A DNA stretch of 64,000 nt. Origin: Polytrichum commune. Its lineage: Eukaryota; Streptophyta; Polytrichopsida; Polytrichales; Polytrichaceae. This document shows positions 11,991 to 25,639 of the stretch, piece by piece. The stretch's first letter is position 1. Every line of letters begins with the position of its first letter. The position numbers and the translations under genes are program-made. Below the pieces are notes generated by a model that saw only the letters and a list, made by a program, of their open reading frames with translations, ran no database searches and was not told the origin of the DNA. The DNA is taken from positions 31,188,001 to 31,252,000 of the forward strand of contig OX485803.1 in assembly GCA_950295325.1 (NCBI GenBank). The letters run 5' to 3'.

Positions 11991-12583
11991 CTTTTCGCGA
12001 TTTTGGAGACATGGGGCCCTACCCAGAAAGAACTGAATGTCCTTCCAGTGCAGATAGCCTTATGGAATTATTGTACATCCTCGGTGACAAGATCTTCCAA
12101 CAATGTTAATTCATCTCAACATTCAGAAGCTTCCTTACACATTCTTGGCATCAACACAATCCCTCTCATCTGACATGCTGTTTCTGCATCTGACAATGAA
12201 ACTGCAAAACATCAAAACAACGAAACTGGTTCAATCTGAGGTAGGCTTGAAGAACCAGAAATCCCATGCATCCGCAGTTCCATATGCAATGTGATGATCG
12301 ATGTTGAGGATGACCACCAAGTGTCAACATCATGATAATAAGAGCAATATAATGTTTTGCATGTCTGGATTTATAACAAGGAGCATGTGAATTCTACAGC
12401 AGGTGACAAACCTTGAGAAACACGAGAGAGAGAGCGACAGAGAGAGGGGGGGGGGGGGTAGCGGGGAACCCCTTACTGTATTGTATCTCCTTTGGTGCCA
12501 AGCCACTGCCACATCAGCAGTTTGCGTAATGCCAACTCAGCCCATTATTGCAATTGTCGGTTGGAAGGGTGTACAAAATATGA

Positions 12584-12975
12584 AGGTGAGGGGGGGGGTC
12601 TTAATCGGACACTTTTCTTTCTGCACCCACTTTCCGTAGGATATGAAACACACAATTGGTGCGAGATGATTAGCAAAATCAAATTGTCCCTGTAGCCGTT
12701 TTCCAAATTATTCTTTGATGTCAAATGGCTATCCTATTCATTTGTCAAAGTGAAGGTTTTCAGAGTTGTCAAAAGATCATATGGGTCCTTCAAAAATTAT
12801 GTAACCTATTGCATCTAAAATGGTTAACAAATTTTGAACATGTAGTCCAATTTTTTCTTAACACATGTCTTTAAATTTATATCCGTATTTAGATCCACAG
12901 CCAACAATACAACATTCAGAATAATATAGGTGTCCGTTTAAGATCAAACACCGAATTAGGTACATGTACCTTAAC
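12584..12975 (+). mobile_element. MITE family A copy, diverged
   Basis: It starts near AGGTGAGGG followed by GGTCTTAA and ends TGTACCTTA. Interior blocks match the family, including CACCCACTTTCCGTAGG, GATGATTAGCAAAA and AATATAGGTGTCCG. The left end is disturbed by a G-run. It lies between the divergent EDR2-like and MyoB-like genes. Confidence 0.65.
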
Positions 12976-13489
12976 TCAATCTTCAGAGCTAGACTATAAC
13001 TTTACTCAAAGATTGGCAAATCTTTACACCGTGACAACAAATTATAATATGCACAGGAGGATGAAGGTGGTTGGCCCACAGCTATGGTTGCAACCCTTCC
13101 CAGTATTTTTCTTCGACTAGGTCCACATGGTGCACTTACCCTGCGTAAACCCTAGTTTAGGCTAGCAACTAAATTTTGATGCTTGTTGACAAGTATTTTT
13201 TTGTTTGTAGTATTGATAGCATCTTGAATTGCGCGTACATAGACTTTGACCTGATATTAAGAGATTTGAGAGGAGAATAAAGAATGCAGTTTTTTAATGT
13301 ATTTTTACAATTTTCAGACACCACTGCTCAAATTTGTTGGATTTGGACTCAAATTGTTGAAAATCATCATTTCCATGGATGAATTCGCATTGTACAACAC
13401 CTATGCGTTTTGAAACATCATAGATTTTGGTTTCGAGATGGGTCCAATCGTATGAATAGATCGACTTATGTCGTCCTTCCCGCGAGAGC

Positions 13490-15851
13490 ATGGCACGGAG
13501 AGAGCGCCGCCCACATTTGGTCACAGAAGATGATGGAATCACCTCTATTTTCACAACTTTTACTAACATTGGCGTGACCATTTGGCAATGCTTTACTACC
13601 TTTGTGAATTTTGTGAGCACGCATTTGTTAAGATTATCCAGTGCTTGTCATCCATGTTCATGTTGGGCATTCAACCAAGTCAAGAATCTCCAAGATAGAG
13701 GAGAATCACCACACCAAGAGTTAACAAATCACCTCAAGTTCACAAAGCATGTTAGGCAAGGGACTCCATCATCATCGTCGTCGCCATGTGTTGAAGACAA
13801 GAATCATGAACCTCAGCCTATTGAGTCAAACAATGTAACGGAGTTAGTATCATATGAGTCTGTTCAATTTGGTTTGCAAGACATCGCAAGGAAGTTTGCA
13901 AAAGAGTTGTGCAATGGCAACCTACCGAATATGAAGAATTTGAACATGATTGTGAATTATGCACAAGATTGTGGAGATGAAGTTGCACGACTCAGAGAAG
14001 TGGTCAGAAGTGACTGCGACACAATCTCAACCCTTCACCTTGAACTTGAAGAAGAAAGAAATGCTTCAGCATCCGCGACAAATGAAACCATGGCAATGAT
14101 TGCAAGGCTTCAAGAAGAAAAGGCGGCAATTCAAATGGAAGCTCGACAATACAAGAGAATGGCCGAAGAGAAAGCTTTGTATGATCAAGAGGCCATGGAT
14201 ATGTTGAAGGAGGTCATTGCAAAGCGTGAGGAAGAACTTCAGCTTGAATATGAAGATAATAAACATAGCTATACTTCATTTAGTTGTGTCCAAGGTGGAC
14301 AGCTTAAGGAGCTTTTGTATTTGGAAGGTGAAGTGTCCTCTACAAATGACGACCAAATGTGGTCTCCTCAATCTCATGATTGGGATGCTCAAAGTACAAA
14401 AGAGTTTGTGCAAGGTTTATTGAGTTATTTCAAGAAATTGAATGCCAAAGAGCAAAACATGATACGTGAAGTTATTTACAACTCCAAGACACCATATTAT
14501 TCATCTGAAAGCAATCAACACATAAATCTGCACAATAATACTTCACAAGCGAGAAACAACGTTTCAATTCACAATTATGATGACGATGGTGTAACTCCAC
14601 TGTTGCCAAATGATGAAAGAGATGGAGGTGGACATGCAAATGAATACATGTGTAGTGGAGGTGATGAAGGCTTCCACCAAGCGAAAATGAGAGACAAAGA
14701 TGCGCCAATATCACAAAAGAAACTGGAAGACTACGATGACAAAGCAAAAGAACAAAATTCGGAAGAAAGAAAGATGTCAGTGTTAGAATATGTTTTAAAA
14801 TTTGAGGAACAATTTCATGAGCTTGAACAAAAGAAAAACAAAGGCGTGAAAGGTGTTCGGGCTTTATGCGATCAGAAAGACAACACACAATCAGTGAGGG
14901 GGATTTCAAAGAGGAACAACCTAAAGAAAGAAATTCTAGCAAAACCAACTGAAGTTATGATTCGACCTAATACGGAAGACTTGACAACTGCCACACCTTC
15001 TGATATCCACAAAGGTGTGAATTTTGCGAGTGACATGAAAGCAGAAACAAGTGATAGAAATGATTTAGGAGATGACCTTTGTGAGGACGTGACTGTGGAG
15101 GAAGTATCTGATGTTGTTAATGAGCCCATGACAATTTGTCATAGAGTCAAGAGGAAATTGCTTGAAAAAGATGAGGATACCCATGACATGGCACATCGTA
15201 TGAAGGATGTAGCTCCATGTCCATCCAATAGCCAAAGCACTAGGATGGTAGAAGATGGTTTTCAGACAATAAAAGGTGATTCAAATTGGGAAGACTTGGA
15301 GACCTCCAGGAGCGCATTAGGGACTGTTGAAGAGAGAAGTCACACAAATAGGGTAAAAACAGAAGTAGAAAATATTATTTCCAGGTTGAACGCACTTGAG
15401 AGCAACAAACAACAAATGAAGCACAACATCGCCCACTTTATGGAGGAAAAGAATGAAATGAAACTTCTTCAAAAAATATCAGAGCACATTCAGAACCTGA
15501 AAAAACTGAAGAAAGAAGGGGTTCAACAGCCGGATATATACATGACTGCATTTCAGGTTCAAATCATATTGGATTCTCCTCGTGCAATCGGTGTATGCAC
15601 AATGCACTCTATTTTTTGATATGATATTTTGTTGAAAGTGAACTAAGCATGGCATTTTTCCTTTGGTTTTGCAGAACTTCATTCAAACTCTTTGCAAATA
15701 TGCATTGAGCCATTGTGAAGAGCCCATATGTCCACTTGACCCTTCCCAAGGGATCAACGCAAATGAAGGAGTTAACTCAATTTGTGAGAGTTCGATGAAC
15801 TTTATTCCAGTCTCCGGAGAGATTTTTGGGCATAATCAGTCAAAATCTTAA
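13490..15851 (+). CDS. Myosin-binding protein with GTD-binding (DUF593) domain
   Basis: Exon 1 is 13490-15556 (689 codons) and exon 2 is 15675-15851, joined in phase 0 for about 747 residues. Near the N-terminus (about residues 18-50) is a hydrophobic stretch, with ITSIFTTFTNIGVTIWQCF followed by FVNFVSTHLLRLSS, and then a short cysteine motif HPCSCW. This is the layout of plant MyoB proteins, which have a membrane anchor plus a Pro-Cys motif. Residues about 160-250 form the GTD-binding coiled coil: LHLELEEERNASASATNETM, MIARLQEEKAAIQMEARQYK, MAEEKALYDQEAMDMLKEVI. The family uses this domain to bind the globular tail of myosin XI, making the protein a vesicle receptor for actin-based transport and streaming. 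The remainder is hydrophilic with further coiled-coil segments and is poorly conserved. The gene is convergent with the ZIFL-like gene. Confidence 0.85.
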
Positions 15852-16749
15852 GTGTTTCCAAGTTTACTCAGATTCATTTTGTGATCAAGTCTTCTTTATT
15901 AACTCTAGGTATATTCCATAGATTCTTCTAAGGTTATTGGTAAATTTCCTTGAGTCTTGAACTTCAACCAGTTATATTTCAAACTCAACCGGTTCATCTG
16001 CAATTAGCGGTCAGTTCTCCCCATTCACTGCTTTAATTTTTTTGCAACAACCTTGTAAAGATTGGTCTCCTACATACAACGAAATTCACATCAATACCTA
16101 CATGACAAAAGGATGTTCACATTCTTTTCATAGCAATTTATTTGTGATTTTGCAGAGGCTCTCTGCAATGTTCTTTTCAACTTACCATCAGAGTCATTGC
16201 TTCCACACAAAAACATCCACAATACAAATTTACCTATTCACCTATCTATTAGGTATTTCATATGCGATTGAAAATAATAACATTTGAGTTCTATTATCAC
16301 TTCACCTTTGCTTGAAGAGATTATTTTCACAACCTGATTAAACAACTGAATTCAACTTGAGGATAAAATCTCATGTAAATAAGTCTAAAAAGAGATATGC
16401 AGACTGTTTCTATTCGAGTCAGTTGATTGAAAACCTTGGCATGTACCTCTGTCGATATGCCATATTGAATTACTTGAATCTTCAGTTCCATGTAAAATGA
16501 TAAAAAAAAAAAAAAATTAAAGAAAAAATCAAACACGCACCAATACCTACTCTCAAGTAAAAGTATATCCGACACTGAAATCGTATATCCACTTTCAAGG
16601 AACTGAAAAAAATTGAGTACTACTTTATTGAGTTGATGTTGTACCAAGGGAACACCACCTAAGAATCCACTGTATTTCCCATATATTTCTTTATAAGCCA
16701 ACTGCTGCCATCGTGCATATACTTGCACCCAGCAAGGACACCACACAGG

Positions 16750-19495
16750 TTATTCAACATATGGATGATTTGTTGATGGTGGTAGAATGGGCTGAAGAGT
16801 TGAGATCACTGTGAGAAGTGAAACGCTTCCCAAGAAGAAAAACACAACATCATTACCTGCAAAATTATCAATGTCAGACACATCTTTCAAGCACTTACAA
16901 CGACCTTCTAAATAGATTTTAGTATGAAATAAACAATGCCACCTACGATTTTTTGCAGTACGAACCTCCTAAATTTATCTTATGGAGCAATTAAATGTAT
17001 CACAATTGCCTTCCATGTCAAGTGGGTGCATGAACATCTCTACAAGTTCAAATATTACATATCAAATTTTCATATTAAGATTGATGAGGTGCAAGTTTGA
17101 ATAATTACATTGGATAAATCACACTTTGCTGTAACATGTGTAACATATGTTACGACTAAGAATATGAAACACATCATTTACTTCAATTGATTTCTACATG
17201 ATTGGATGTTTAACAACAAAAAATCAATGTTCACCTGGAAGAATAGGTGCATGTTGGCGACTTTGAGCCCACGCAAAACTGAACAAAACATACTTCAAAT
17301 CATGAATATGATCCTTGGTAAATACACAAACACGTTGCACAATCGAGTATGTATTAGAAAGACAAGTAAATGCATTCCACACAATAATGAATTTTGCTTG
17401 AGAACTCACATAGCACCTCCACCAGCTGGCCCAATAGCTTTGAACAATGAAGCTAAACTCATTGAAAGCCCATTGGCAGCTCCCCTCTTATCTTGAGCCT
17501 GAATCAATAAAAGATAATTAAATCTTGTATTAAGAAGTAAGAATAGGGCTTGACTTAATAGGTTACTTCGCAAAAGATTTTGCATCTTTCTAACCTTCTG
17601 ATAACTGATATGTGATCTTGAGAAAGGAGGGCCAAAACAAACTTCAAAAGTGTACAAATATTAAACAGAAAGAGGGCATGGATGTGAATTAATAAGTACC
17701 ACTGCATTATTGATAAGTATGAATGACCCAGTGAGTGTTGTGACCTGTAATTCCATATGCACGTTGATGTCAATATTCAAGACGATTTTATCCACTAATC
17801 AGAAATAGAAAAAAGAAAATTTACACTTAATGAAATCTGGATGAAGTGAGAAATTCTTAACAATCAGACATTCATATAAATCTCCCTACAGAGTAATGAC
17901 CCCACATGTGTAGCTACAAACTTTTCTAGAAAGATTCTGCAACATTCTTGGGTTGGGATCTGAAAATTCTGTTTAAAGGAAGGTCGCATTACCGAGAGAA
18001 TAAACCTCAGAACTGATGTAATACACAAAAGCACCCAAAGTGTTCTGCCAGGTAGTGCTGGGAAAAATGGAAGCACAGCTAACAATGGAATGGAGAGTCC
18101 CTGCAAACATGAACAGTCTGTCAGAATCCTCAACTCTAAACACTTACCATAACATAAACTCTCAAATAACAGAAACCCCTTCAAAAGGAGCACACAACAA
18201 GCATTTCACTTTCAACACAATGAAAGCATAAGAGAGCCATCATGATGATAGTCACATAGCAACACAAGATACTTCGAAATACAACATAGAACAATTCTGT
18301 TTAACACATCTTCCTTTTTGAATGTCTCCAGATTCCATTATATTACATTCAAGTGATATACTATCAGGCCAACACATGGATTAAGCCTAGGAGATCATAA
18401 ATGACCATCACAAACTTCCGAGTGTAAAACTTTTATGTAATATTTGTATTGAAATTACATCTAGTATTGTATAACATATATGTTACAATATCTTTAATTA
18501 TTTCATGTAAATAACTTCTAGGAAGTAGTCTAATAAATATGTAATTAATACACATTTCAAATTGATAGCATATTATATTAATCAATACTATGCCATAGGA
18601 TGATAATTTTGCGTCTGGAAATTTGTACTGACTATCTTGTTCTAAATTGAGATATGCTCTTAACACTTGGGTGCATAAGATTCTAGTGACAAGACAGACA
18701 AGAGTATGCGCATCATTACTACGTTGTTGTAATGTGTGGTATAAATGGGTTGGCCATTGTCTTAAAACAACTCCAAAATTTGCATAGTATAAACTGGTCA
18801 GCATCAACAATAAGGGTGTGGTTCATGCGAAGGTTCAGCATCTCACCGCACCAATTCGAGTAGTGAGTATTGGTCCCAAAAAGTTTGCCAAAATTGGGAA
18901 AAATAAAAGTTGGAACACAAGCATGCCAAAGCCTGTCCAACAAACAAACGAGCCCCCTGGCATTCAAAATCCTTCTAGAGAATCACAGAATAGACTTAAG
19001 ATGATAATGATTTGAAACTGCTTTGCACTGAGAATCTTTCTCAAAACAAACAAGCATGTTCCAACCCAACTCCATATATGTGAATCATGCCAGAGAAAGA
19101 TCAAACGAAGTGCAAAAAAAGTAATTCAATAAATTTCATATATATATAAATATATATATGCTAAAAAAAACTTCTGTACCAGAGAGTGCTAGAAGTGTTC
19201 CAACATCAGCTGTGGTGAAGCCAAGACCACCCTTGGCTTTTGGGCTTACGCACCACAATGAGAAAATCTGCATTACAAAAGCTATATGAGCATGACTAGC
19301 TCCCAAAAATAATACAAAAGTTGTCACAAGGCAAGCAGAGTCTCACAGACTTAGGCCTACAATAAGTCCTCAGAGCCAAATATAAAACCTTGCAAACATA
19401 AGTCTTGCTATACATCACATTGGGAAAACCCCAGGTTCTAAAACATGAGAGCTATCTCAACAGGACATAAGAGACTTGAACAATTCAAAGAACAT

Positions 19496-19551
<56 letters not shown>

Positions 19552-22500
19552 ACATTGATGTTGTTTAGAGACCACAAGAGACTTATAGTCAAGGTGACTA
19601 AGGTTATGAAAAGTGCAAACCTCAGTGTATGCAATGTCCTGGAGAGACCACAAGCAGTAGACAGCTATGGATGCCATCAGGGGATGGCTGGTTATAAGCC
19701 ACATGGAGTCTTTCTTTGAATCTCCACTACTTTCTAACAACTGTTGAGCAGCATCCTCTTCACCCGCCTTAGCTGGATATGATACTCGCACTTCATGTTC
19801 ATCACCAAAAAGAAAGATGATCAATTGTAAACCTCCCCTCAACAATTTGTGCAACAACCCTGACAACTTTCAACATTGAAGAGAGATGATAGATAGATAG
19901 ATAGAAAGAACAATGGCTCCAGAAGAGCAAGGATGAATGAAGAGCCTCTTCACCCACAGGCGATTGCCCCTCTGCAGGGTGGGCTCTATCCCAGGTAACA
20001 GAAGATAACTAACAGGGGTGTAAAAGGTAAAGGGAGAGTGAATTCAGGACAGCCCGGGGTGTGTTGGTTTGTTGGTGACGTTGAGGATTTCAGTGTGTCG
20101 GTCATCCGGATTCGAAACCCCATGAGGCCCAATATTTGTTAGTGTGTGCAGGAAATGAAACCCCCTACCCTGATTGAGACAATTAATAGACTTAGAGGTG
20201 GCTTAAACCCAAGGCCTAAACCCAGAACCCATGGGACTCCGAGATTAAGCCGCCTAAGGCCACAATAAATAGTACTCAGATGGATGACCTTCCTAGCACT
20301 TGATTTCCAGTGAACCCTAACACCTATGGTCCACCCAAACATAGTGGGGGAATCCGGATGAACCGGATATTTTCAGCCAACTGTGTGGGAACCGAGGGGC
20401 TTGCCCTTTGGGCGCCAGGCGGCTTGCCCGCACCCATTCAAGGTGTTTGTTCACCTTCAAAAGGAGGCAGTAGTCTTCAAGGACCCTCAAATTCTCATAA
20501 TTCCCATTTTGGGATTACATATAGATTTCGACCAGCTCGAAGATGAAGAAGCACCATAACTCACAACGCTTGCAACATCAGAGTTGTCTTTCTTTCTTTC
20601 TTTTTTGGACAGACCTGCTGGCTGCTAGTGCATCTTGGGATTTTATCTGCCATTCATGTTCTAGTTGTCTTCTGTTGAGGATGGTTGTGGTGTGGAGGTG
20701 TGGAGATGGGTTTAGAGGTTTTAACAAAGATGATATACTTGAAGACAAACAAGACAAGCTGGAGAAAGTCAACAGCCTAGACAAACCTTCACAAATAAGG
20801 TAGAAGTGCTTAATTCGGTTATGTTGATCGGACACCTATCTTTGAGTGGTATGTGATTGGGTGTGGCTCCAAGAACAAATACCAAAAAGACGTGTGTCTA
20901 AAAGAGAATGACTTCCGTGCTCACAATATGATAACCATTCTTGGAGGCGGGGGGGGACCTATACGACCATTTAATGAGCACTGAAATCTTCACATTGATA
21001 ATTCATACAAGCTCCGAAACCTAAGCAGAAAGTAGCTACAGCCTCGATTTGGATTTGCTAACCATCTAGTCGCGTGTTTCATATCCTTGGAGAAGTGGGC
21101 TAGTCGGAAAAAATAACCATTTTAAGACCCATCTACCTTATTAGTTGATGTCTTTGCCATCACAAGACATTCTACATGCAGAATTACGATGATTTATAGC
21201 TAGGTTGTGGATGAAATGGAAGAGGCCCTCACCTTGTCTGTCCTGCCACTCCTTTAAGGAACACATGAAGGGATTTGTTTCCCTTGGTTCAACACCTTCT
21301 TCATCAGCGATAGGAATAGATTTATACAATTCACTGTGACTAACTTCTCCATTTCCAGGATCTTCCTCTGCCAGGCGACACACAGGCCCTTGTGAGTGTG
21401 ATCTCGCTGATATGGATCGTTTAAAATTCTCAAAACTACCAGTGCCACTGCCAAAGGGTGTTCCAACTGGAGAGAGCAACGCTGGACTATCAATCCCCTC
21501 CCACACACTGACAGAGGACTTGCTTCCAATATCTTTTGATAATCTTCTTCTGGGAACTTCCAATGCGGGTAAACTGCTATGCAGTTTTTCTGTGCTCGCT
21601 TCTTTTTGTTCCTTCAGGGGCTCGCTACTATTATGCTTGTGCAAAGTTTCCTGTAATGCACAACAGAGGTCAAACCCAAGTTACAGAAAACCCTACTATG
21701 CAAGGTTGTATACATAGAAACTATGATTTACACCCCGCCACAATGATCCAATAAAAGAACAGTAATAATGAATTATTTTTAGAGCATTAACATGTAATCT
21801 AATTCTGATTTCTTTTTTAAAATTGCAAGCTATGGCACAATATTGTTGAAGCATGTCTCAAAAATGTCCAGGAGATAACCTTGTTAAAACAACAATTTAT
21901 GAGAACTAAAAGAGAATGAAACACCAACTTATGAGCTCTGCATACAGCTTCCTATTAAATTGGAAGTTGGGGAGTTACAAAAGCCAAACTGTTAAAATCT
22001 ATGTCTCCATAGATGACAACAATGAAGGAGAATTGTAGTTTGTGGCACGTACAGGCAGTTGGAAGCAAATAATTAAAACAACCGTCGCAAACACTGAGGT
22101 GCAGAATGATGGTAGAAGATAAGGATACCTGCAACCAGATATAAACCCCAGTTTCAACAACAAACTTTTTCAAAATACTACTTATCGAGACATCTAGTTG
22201 ACTTGAACCAGATTTTGAGCAAAAACTCACCGATCAAACAGTGATCCTGCAGGGAAAAAACTTGGGTATTTGACAGCTGGCTGCAAAAGCATCACCACAT
22301 CAAGGAGCAAATTTAATTAGTTGGAAGAGGACCTGTTATTAAGTATTTGATATATCTGGATGAACATTCCTTTCCAAAAGAAGCGAAGGAAACCATAACT
22401 CCTCAAAATGACATTGGAAAAGATTAACTAAGATGACATACCTGTGAAAGATAACCCCCAAGAGCAGGACCAATAATTAGGCCAAGACCCCAACAGGTTC

Positions 22501-24775
22501 CAACCTGCACAAAGATACATTTGGTCATTCCACTCCAACCAAATCCACAACCTCAAAAACCGGATTCATTAAAAGGAGGCCCAAGATCATGTTGGTACCG
22601 GTCAATCTCTAAATTCGTGATTGTTGATTTTCAAAGGCTAATGAACTTCTGGTTTGTTAATATTCCTGTTAGCAAAAGAAGTCCCTCTCTAAGAGAACAT
22701 GCCAGAATATAATTGTTTCTAGATTTACTAAATTGACAACATCTAATGTCTTAACATTTCATCTTGCTACATTCAAGGCTTCTTAAGATACGATATAGAT
22801 ATCCTCTGCAGGGGATATTTTTTTGGTTCTTGATTGAGAATAAGCAAGCCCAGCAACTCCTACAAAGCTACTACTTTGGTCAATAGGGGAAGAGTCCCTC
22901 GACAAACAAAATTGCTATTTAGACATGCTATCAAAAAACAGATTCAACTATGAGGACTTACTATGGATATTCCGAGTGCTTGGTATGTCTCGCTGCAGAT
23001 CTCGGTTGCATATGCCTGCACAAAAACAAACAAACAAAAAGCTGTACAGTTTCTCATTGCTCCGAAAGCCCATCACTAGAAAAAACATGACACCATCTAC
23101 TCACAGAATGTGGGAATCACCTTGACTGTTGCAAGCATGCCATTGAAACTCCCAAGGAGGAAACGCATCGACAGAGCAAACCAGAAGTTTGTACTGAATC
23201 CAAATCCCATACCGAATATGATCCTGAATACCAACCAAACGTCCTTGGTAGATGTCAATTGCTGAGTTATTTAGAAGCACCAAGTTACCTTTGAAGCAAA
23301 TGTTTCTGACAAATCTGTGCAACAGACACGGATGCACAAATTTTTCGCTTCCAAAGTTAATCAATCAATCTGCCCAAAAGCTGGCAATAACCTGAGCTGG
23401 AATAAAAGGTCTTTAGACGCACACTGATCCAACGCCAATTATGATGATCGGCTTGCGCCCATACTTGTCTGCTGCCATGCCCCATAATATTGCCGTTGAA
23501 AATCGTCCAACCATAAAGGCCGACCCTGTAATACAAACGTTTTCAACCATTCTGATTATGGATGAAATATAGATGATCGTTCCAACTCAATGGTGCAAAA
23601 CAGCGGCAAGGTAGACATGCCTTAGATGGTAACTTTTCTCTACGCACCCACTTCTCGTAGGACATGGAATACTCGATTAGTGTGAGATGATTAACAAATC
23701 CACATCGTGCCCGTAGCCATTTGCCTCATAATTTTCTGAGCTCGTATGATTATCTTATTCATTATCAAAGTGAAGATTCTCGTGCTCATTAAGTGGTCAT
23801 ATAGGTCCTCCCAACCATTTTAACTATTGAGCCTAGAATGGTTACCATATGATGAGCACGTTGTCCAATGTCATTCAAAAGCATGTCTTTTTGGTGCCAG
23901 TTCTTAGATCCACACCTAACCACATACCACTCAAATATAGGTGTCCAGATTATTGCTGTGCTGGATTTAGGCACGTCTACCTCACACAAATCCTGAAGTG
24001 ACCAGCTCCGTTACTAACAACCAAAGATAAAAAATGGAGAGGAGCAGCTGATTTATATTTCTTACCTAGAGCACCAACGTAGTACCCAATATCATCTTTG
24101 TTTTTAGCAATTTGGAAGTCTTCAACCTACACCAACACATGGCACCCGGATTTAAAACCGCCATACACTTCTCACAGGATGTTACAGCAGACTGGAACTA
24201 ACAAATAATTGCAAAAAAGGAGGAGAAAATTCAGGATTTCTTATTCCTTTGCTCGGTTTTTGCTCTCACCATGAAATAAATGTAAGGAAATAGCGAAGCG
24301 ATCGGTAAAGCTGCAACAACAAACACAACAAACATCCTTAGGGTTACTCCAGATTGCACCCGCTAAACTGCAAACCTGCTCTTAATAGAAATTCAAAAAC
24401 CTTCAAGAATGTGATGGAGTTGCACATATAAGCAACGAGCTGAATAAAATGGCGGGACAAAAAATGATGATATCATCCACACACACTGGGGTTCGTCACA
24501 CAAATCGTGGATTCCTTATTAAAATGCTACTCATCCAAATTACAATCTCAGTCCTCACTTCCCTGCAAAGTCCGAATCTTAAACTCCAACAAATTTCCTT
24601 CCAAGAGTGTGACAATCTTCTTACTATTGCAAACCACGAGTAGAGCAATAACCAAAAGCTCTTTCACAGGAGGGCCACGGTCGACTTGATGCCGCTGAAC
24701 GATCTCGCAGCCTGGGCAATTCGGGTAAACTTTCTTCCGGAATTGAAGCAGCGGCTGCTCTATATCCCCCTCCAT
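16750..24775 (-). CDS. Zinc-induced-facilitator-like (ZIFL) MFS transporter
   Basis: Eighteen minus-strand exons are reconstructed: 24775-24625, 24310-24270, 24126-24066, 23525-23423, 23223-23121, 23015-22962, 22504-22442, 22280-22231, 22128-22053, 21650-21233, 19790-19621, 19267-19180, 18932-18847, 18100-17993, 17744-17700, 17498-17410, 17278-17235, 16856-16750. They total 1857 bp, in phase throughout, giving 618 residues. The exon 11 acceptor at 19790 is the least certain. ZIFL hallmarks are the N-terminal CPGC (residues 20-23), LPIASLFPYIYFM, FMVGRFSTAILWGMAADKYG RKP (the MFS loop motif), NFWFALSMRFLLGSFNGMLA, GLGLIIGPALGG, ETLH after TM6, IAVYCLWSLQDIAYTE, and DKRGAANGLSMSLASLFKAI in TM11. 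The family exports Zn, K/Cs or metal chelators and auxin-related cargo at the tonoplast or plasma membrane; the cargo here is unknown. It is longer than usual (family about 450-490) because a serine-rich cytosolic loop of about 170 residues between TM6 and TM7 comes mostly from the 418-bp exon 10. Confidence 0.92.
19496..19551. repeat. (TTTA)n microsatellite
   Basis: About thirteen uninterrupted TTTA units lie in the ZIFL intron between exons 11 and 12. Confidence 0.95.
20040..20300 (+). mobile_element. Candidate tRNA-derived SINE
   Basis: This segment in the large ZIFL intron holds a pol III B-box-like GGATTCGAAACCCC near 20108, with a plausible A-box-like TTGGTTTGTTGGTGA about 45 bp upstream, as in Au-type plant SINEs. 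Neither boundary nor flanking duplication could be fixed by eye, so the extent is approximate. Confidence 0.4.
20798..21138 (-). mobile_element. MITE family A copy in a ZIFL intron
   Basis: It is bounded by TA|AGGTAGA and CCATCTACCT|TA. The interior reads GACACCTATCTTTGAGTGGT and GGACCTATACGACCATTTAA. The right terminal repeat TTAAGACCCATCTACCT is the inverse of the left end consensus AGGTAGATGGGTCTTAA of other copies. It lies in the intron between exons 10 and 11. Confidence 0.8.
23609..23982 (+). mobile_element. MITE family A copy in a ZIFL intron
   Basis: Ends AGGTAGACATG and CACGTCTACCT, with CA now on both sides in place of TA. Interior blocks CCCACTTCTCGTAGGACATG and GTGGTCATATAGGTCC match the family. 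It sits in the intron between exons 3 and 4. Confidence 0.75.
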
Positions 24776-24805
24776 TTGTTAACTTAAAACTGCTGCTTCT
24801 TTCAC

Positions 24806-24806
<1 letters not shown>

Positions 24807-24837
<31 letters not shown>
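24807..24837 (-). repeat. (CT)15 tract, (GA)n in the ZIFL leader
   Basis: A pure CT dinucleotide run lies about 32 bp upstream of the ZIFL-like start codon, read as GA repeats on the coding strand. GA-rich leaders are common in plants and can bind GAGA-type factors, but no function is shown here. Confidence 0.85.
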
Positions 24838-24838
<1 letters not shown>

Positions 24839-24959
24839 CTACACTTCAAACACACCAACAACCTCACAACCTTAAACCCCCACGAGCTCCGGACTCAGCT
24901 CCTTCTCACTTCACCCCCAAGACCTTTCTCCAAGGAAAATTTGCATCCATCACAGTAAC

Positions 24960-25600
24960 ATGTGAAATTACTTTCGTAGGTTGAAGGATTCAACTCTGAA
25001 CAAGCATATGGAATGAGCCAGAAGTAACTTCTGCTAAGAGCCGAGTCGGTAACTAAATAGGTAGTGTTACTGAGTGTGAGTCATGGGACTTTCGGAGGAT
25101 GGGCATTCCACTGAAATCCTGCAATGATCACAAGGAGCCTTTGGGAAATTCCCGCATGGGCAAAAGGGATGGTTCTTCCACTATGAACATTCCCACTTTG
25201 GCACGCACAATTTCCTCCCTCCTTTTGAAAGGGAATTCTTCCGTTTTCCCCCCACACAAGAGGCAATTGTGCCAGGAGGCAATGGTGTACATCCCCCTTG
25301 TGTGAATGCTTCCAAGTATCGTGGATCCTACATGGGGCTTGTAACAAGCAGAAATTCCAACATTCCAGATGAAGCAACAAGAAGGGAACAAGGTGATGGG
25401 TATGTTGTTGCGGATCACTCGGGGCCTACTGCGGAGAAAGAGACGTATCAAGGCGGCGACAGGAGAGCAGGAAACGCCGGACGCTCAGCACCCGCGTCCA
25501 GCCTCGCCCGCCTAACAATCCGCCGCCGCTGGCCCTCAATGGCAGGCATTCAACAACCCCGTACTAACTTTCGGTGGGTCAGATCCGGGCAGGGGCAGCC
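24960..25600. other. ZIFL upstream region, no gene recognised
   Basis: Overlapping ORFs exist on both strands but none resembles a family or has plausible splice structure. It probably contains the ZIFL promoter, followed by transposon-derived sequence. Confidence 0.4.
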
Positions 25601-25639
25601 CTCCCGGGAAATTTTTGAACTTGACCGAAAACTGCTGCC

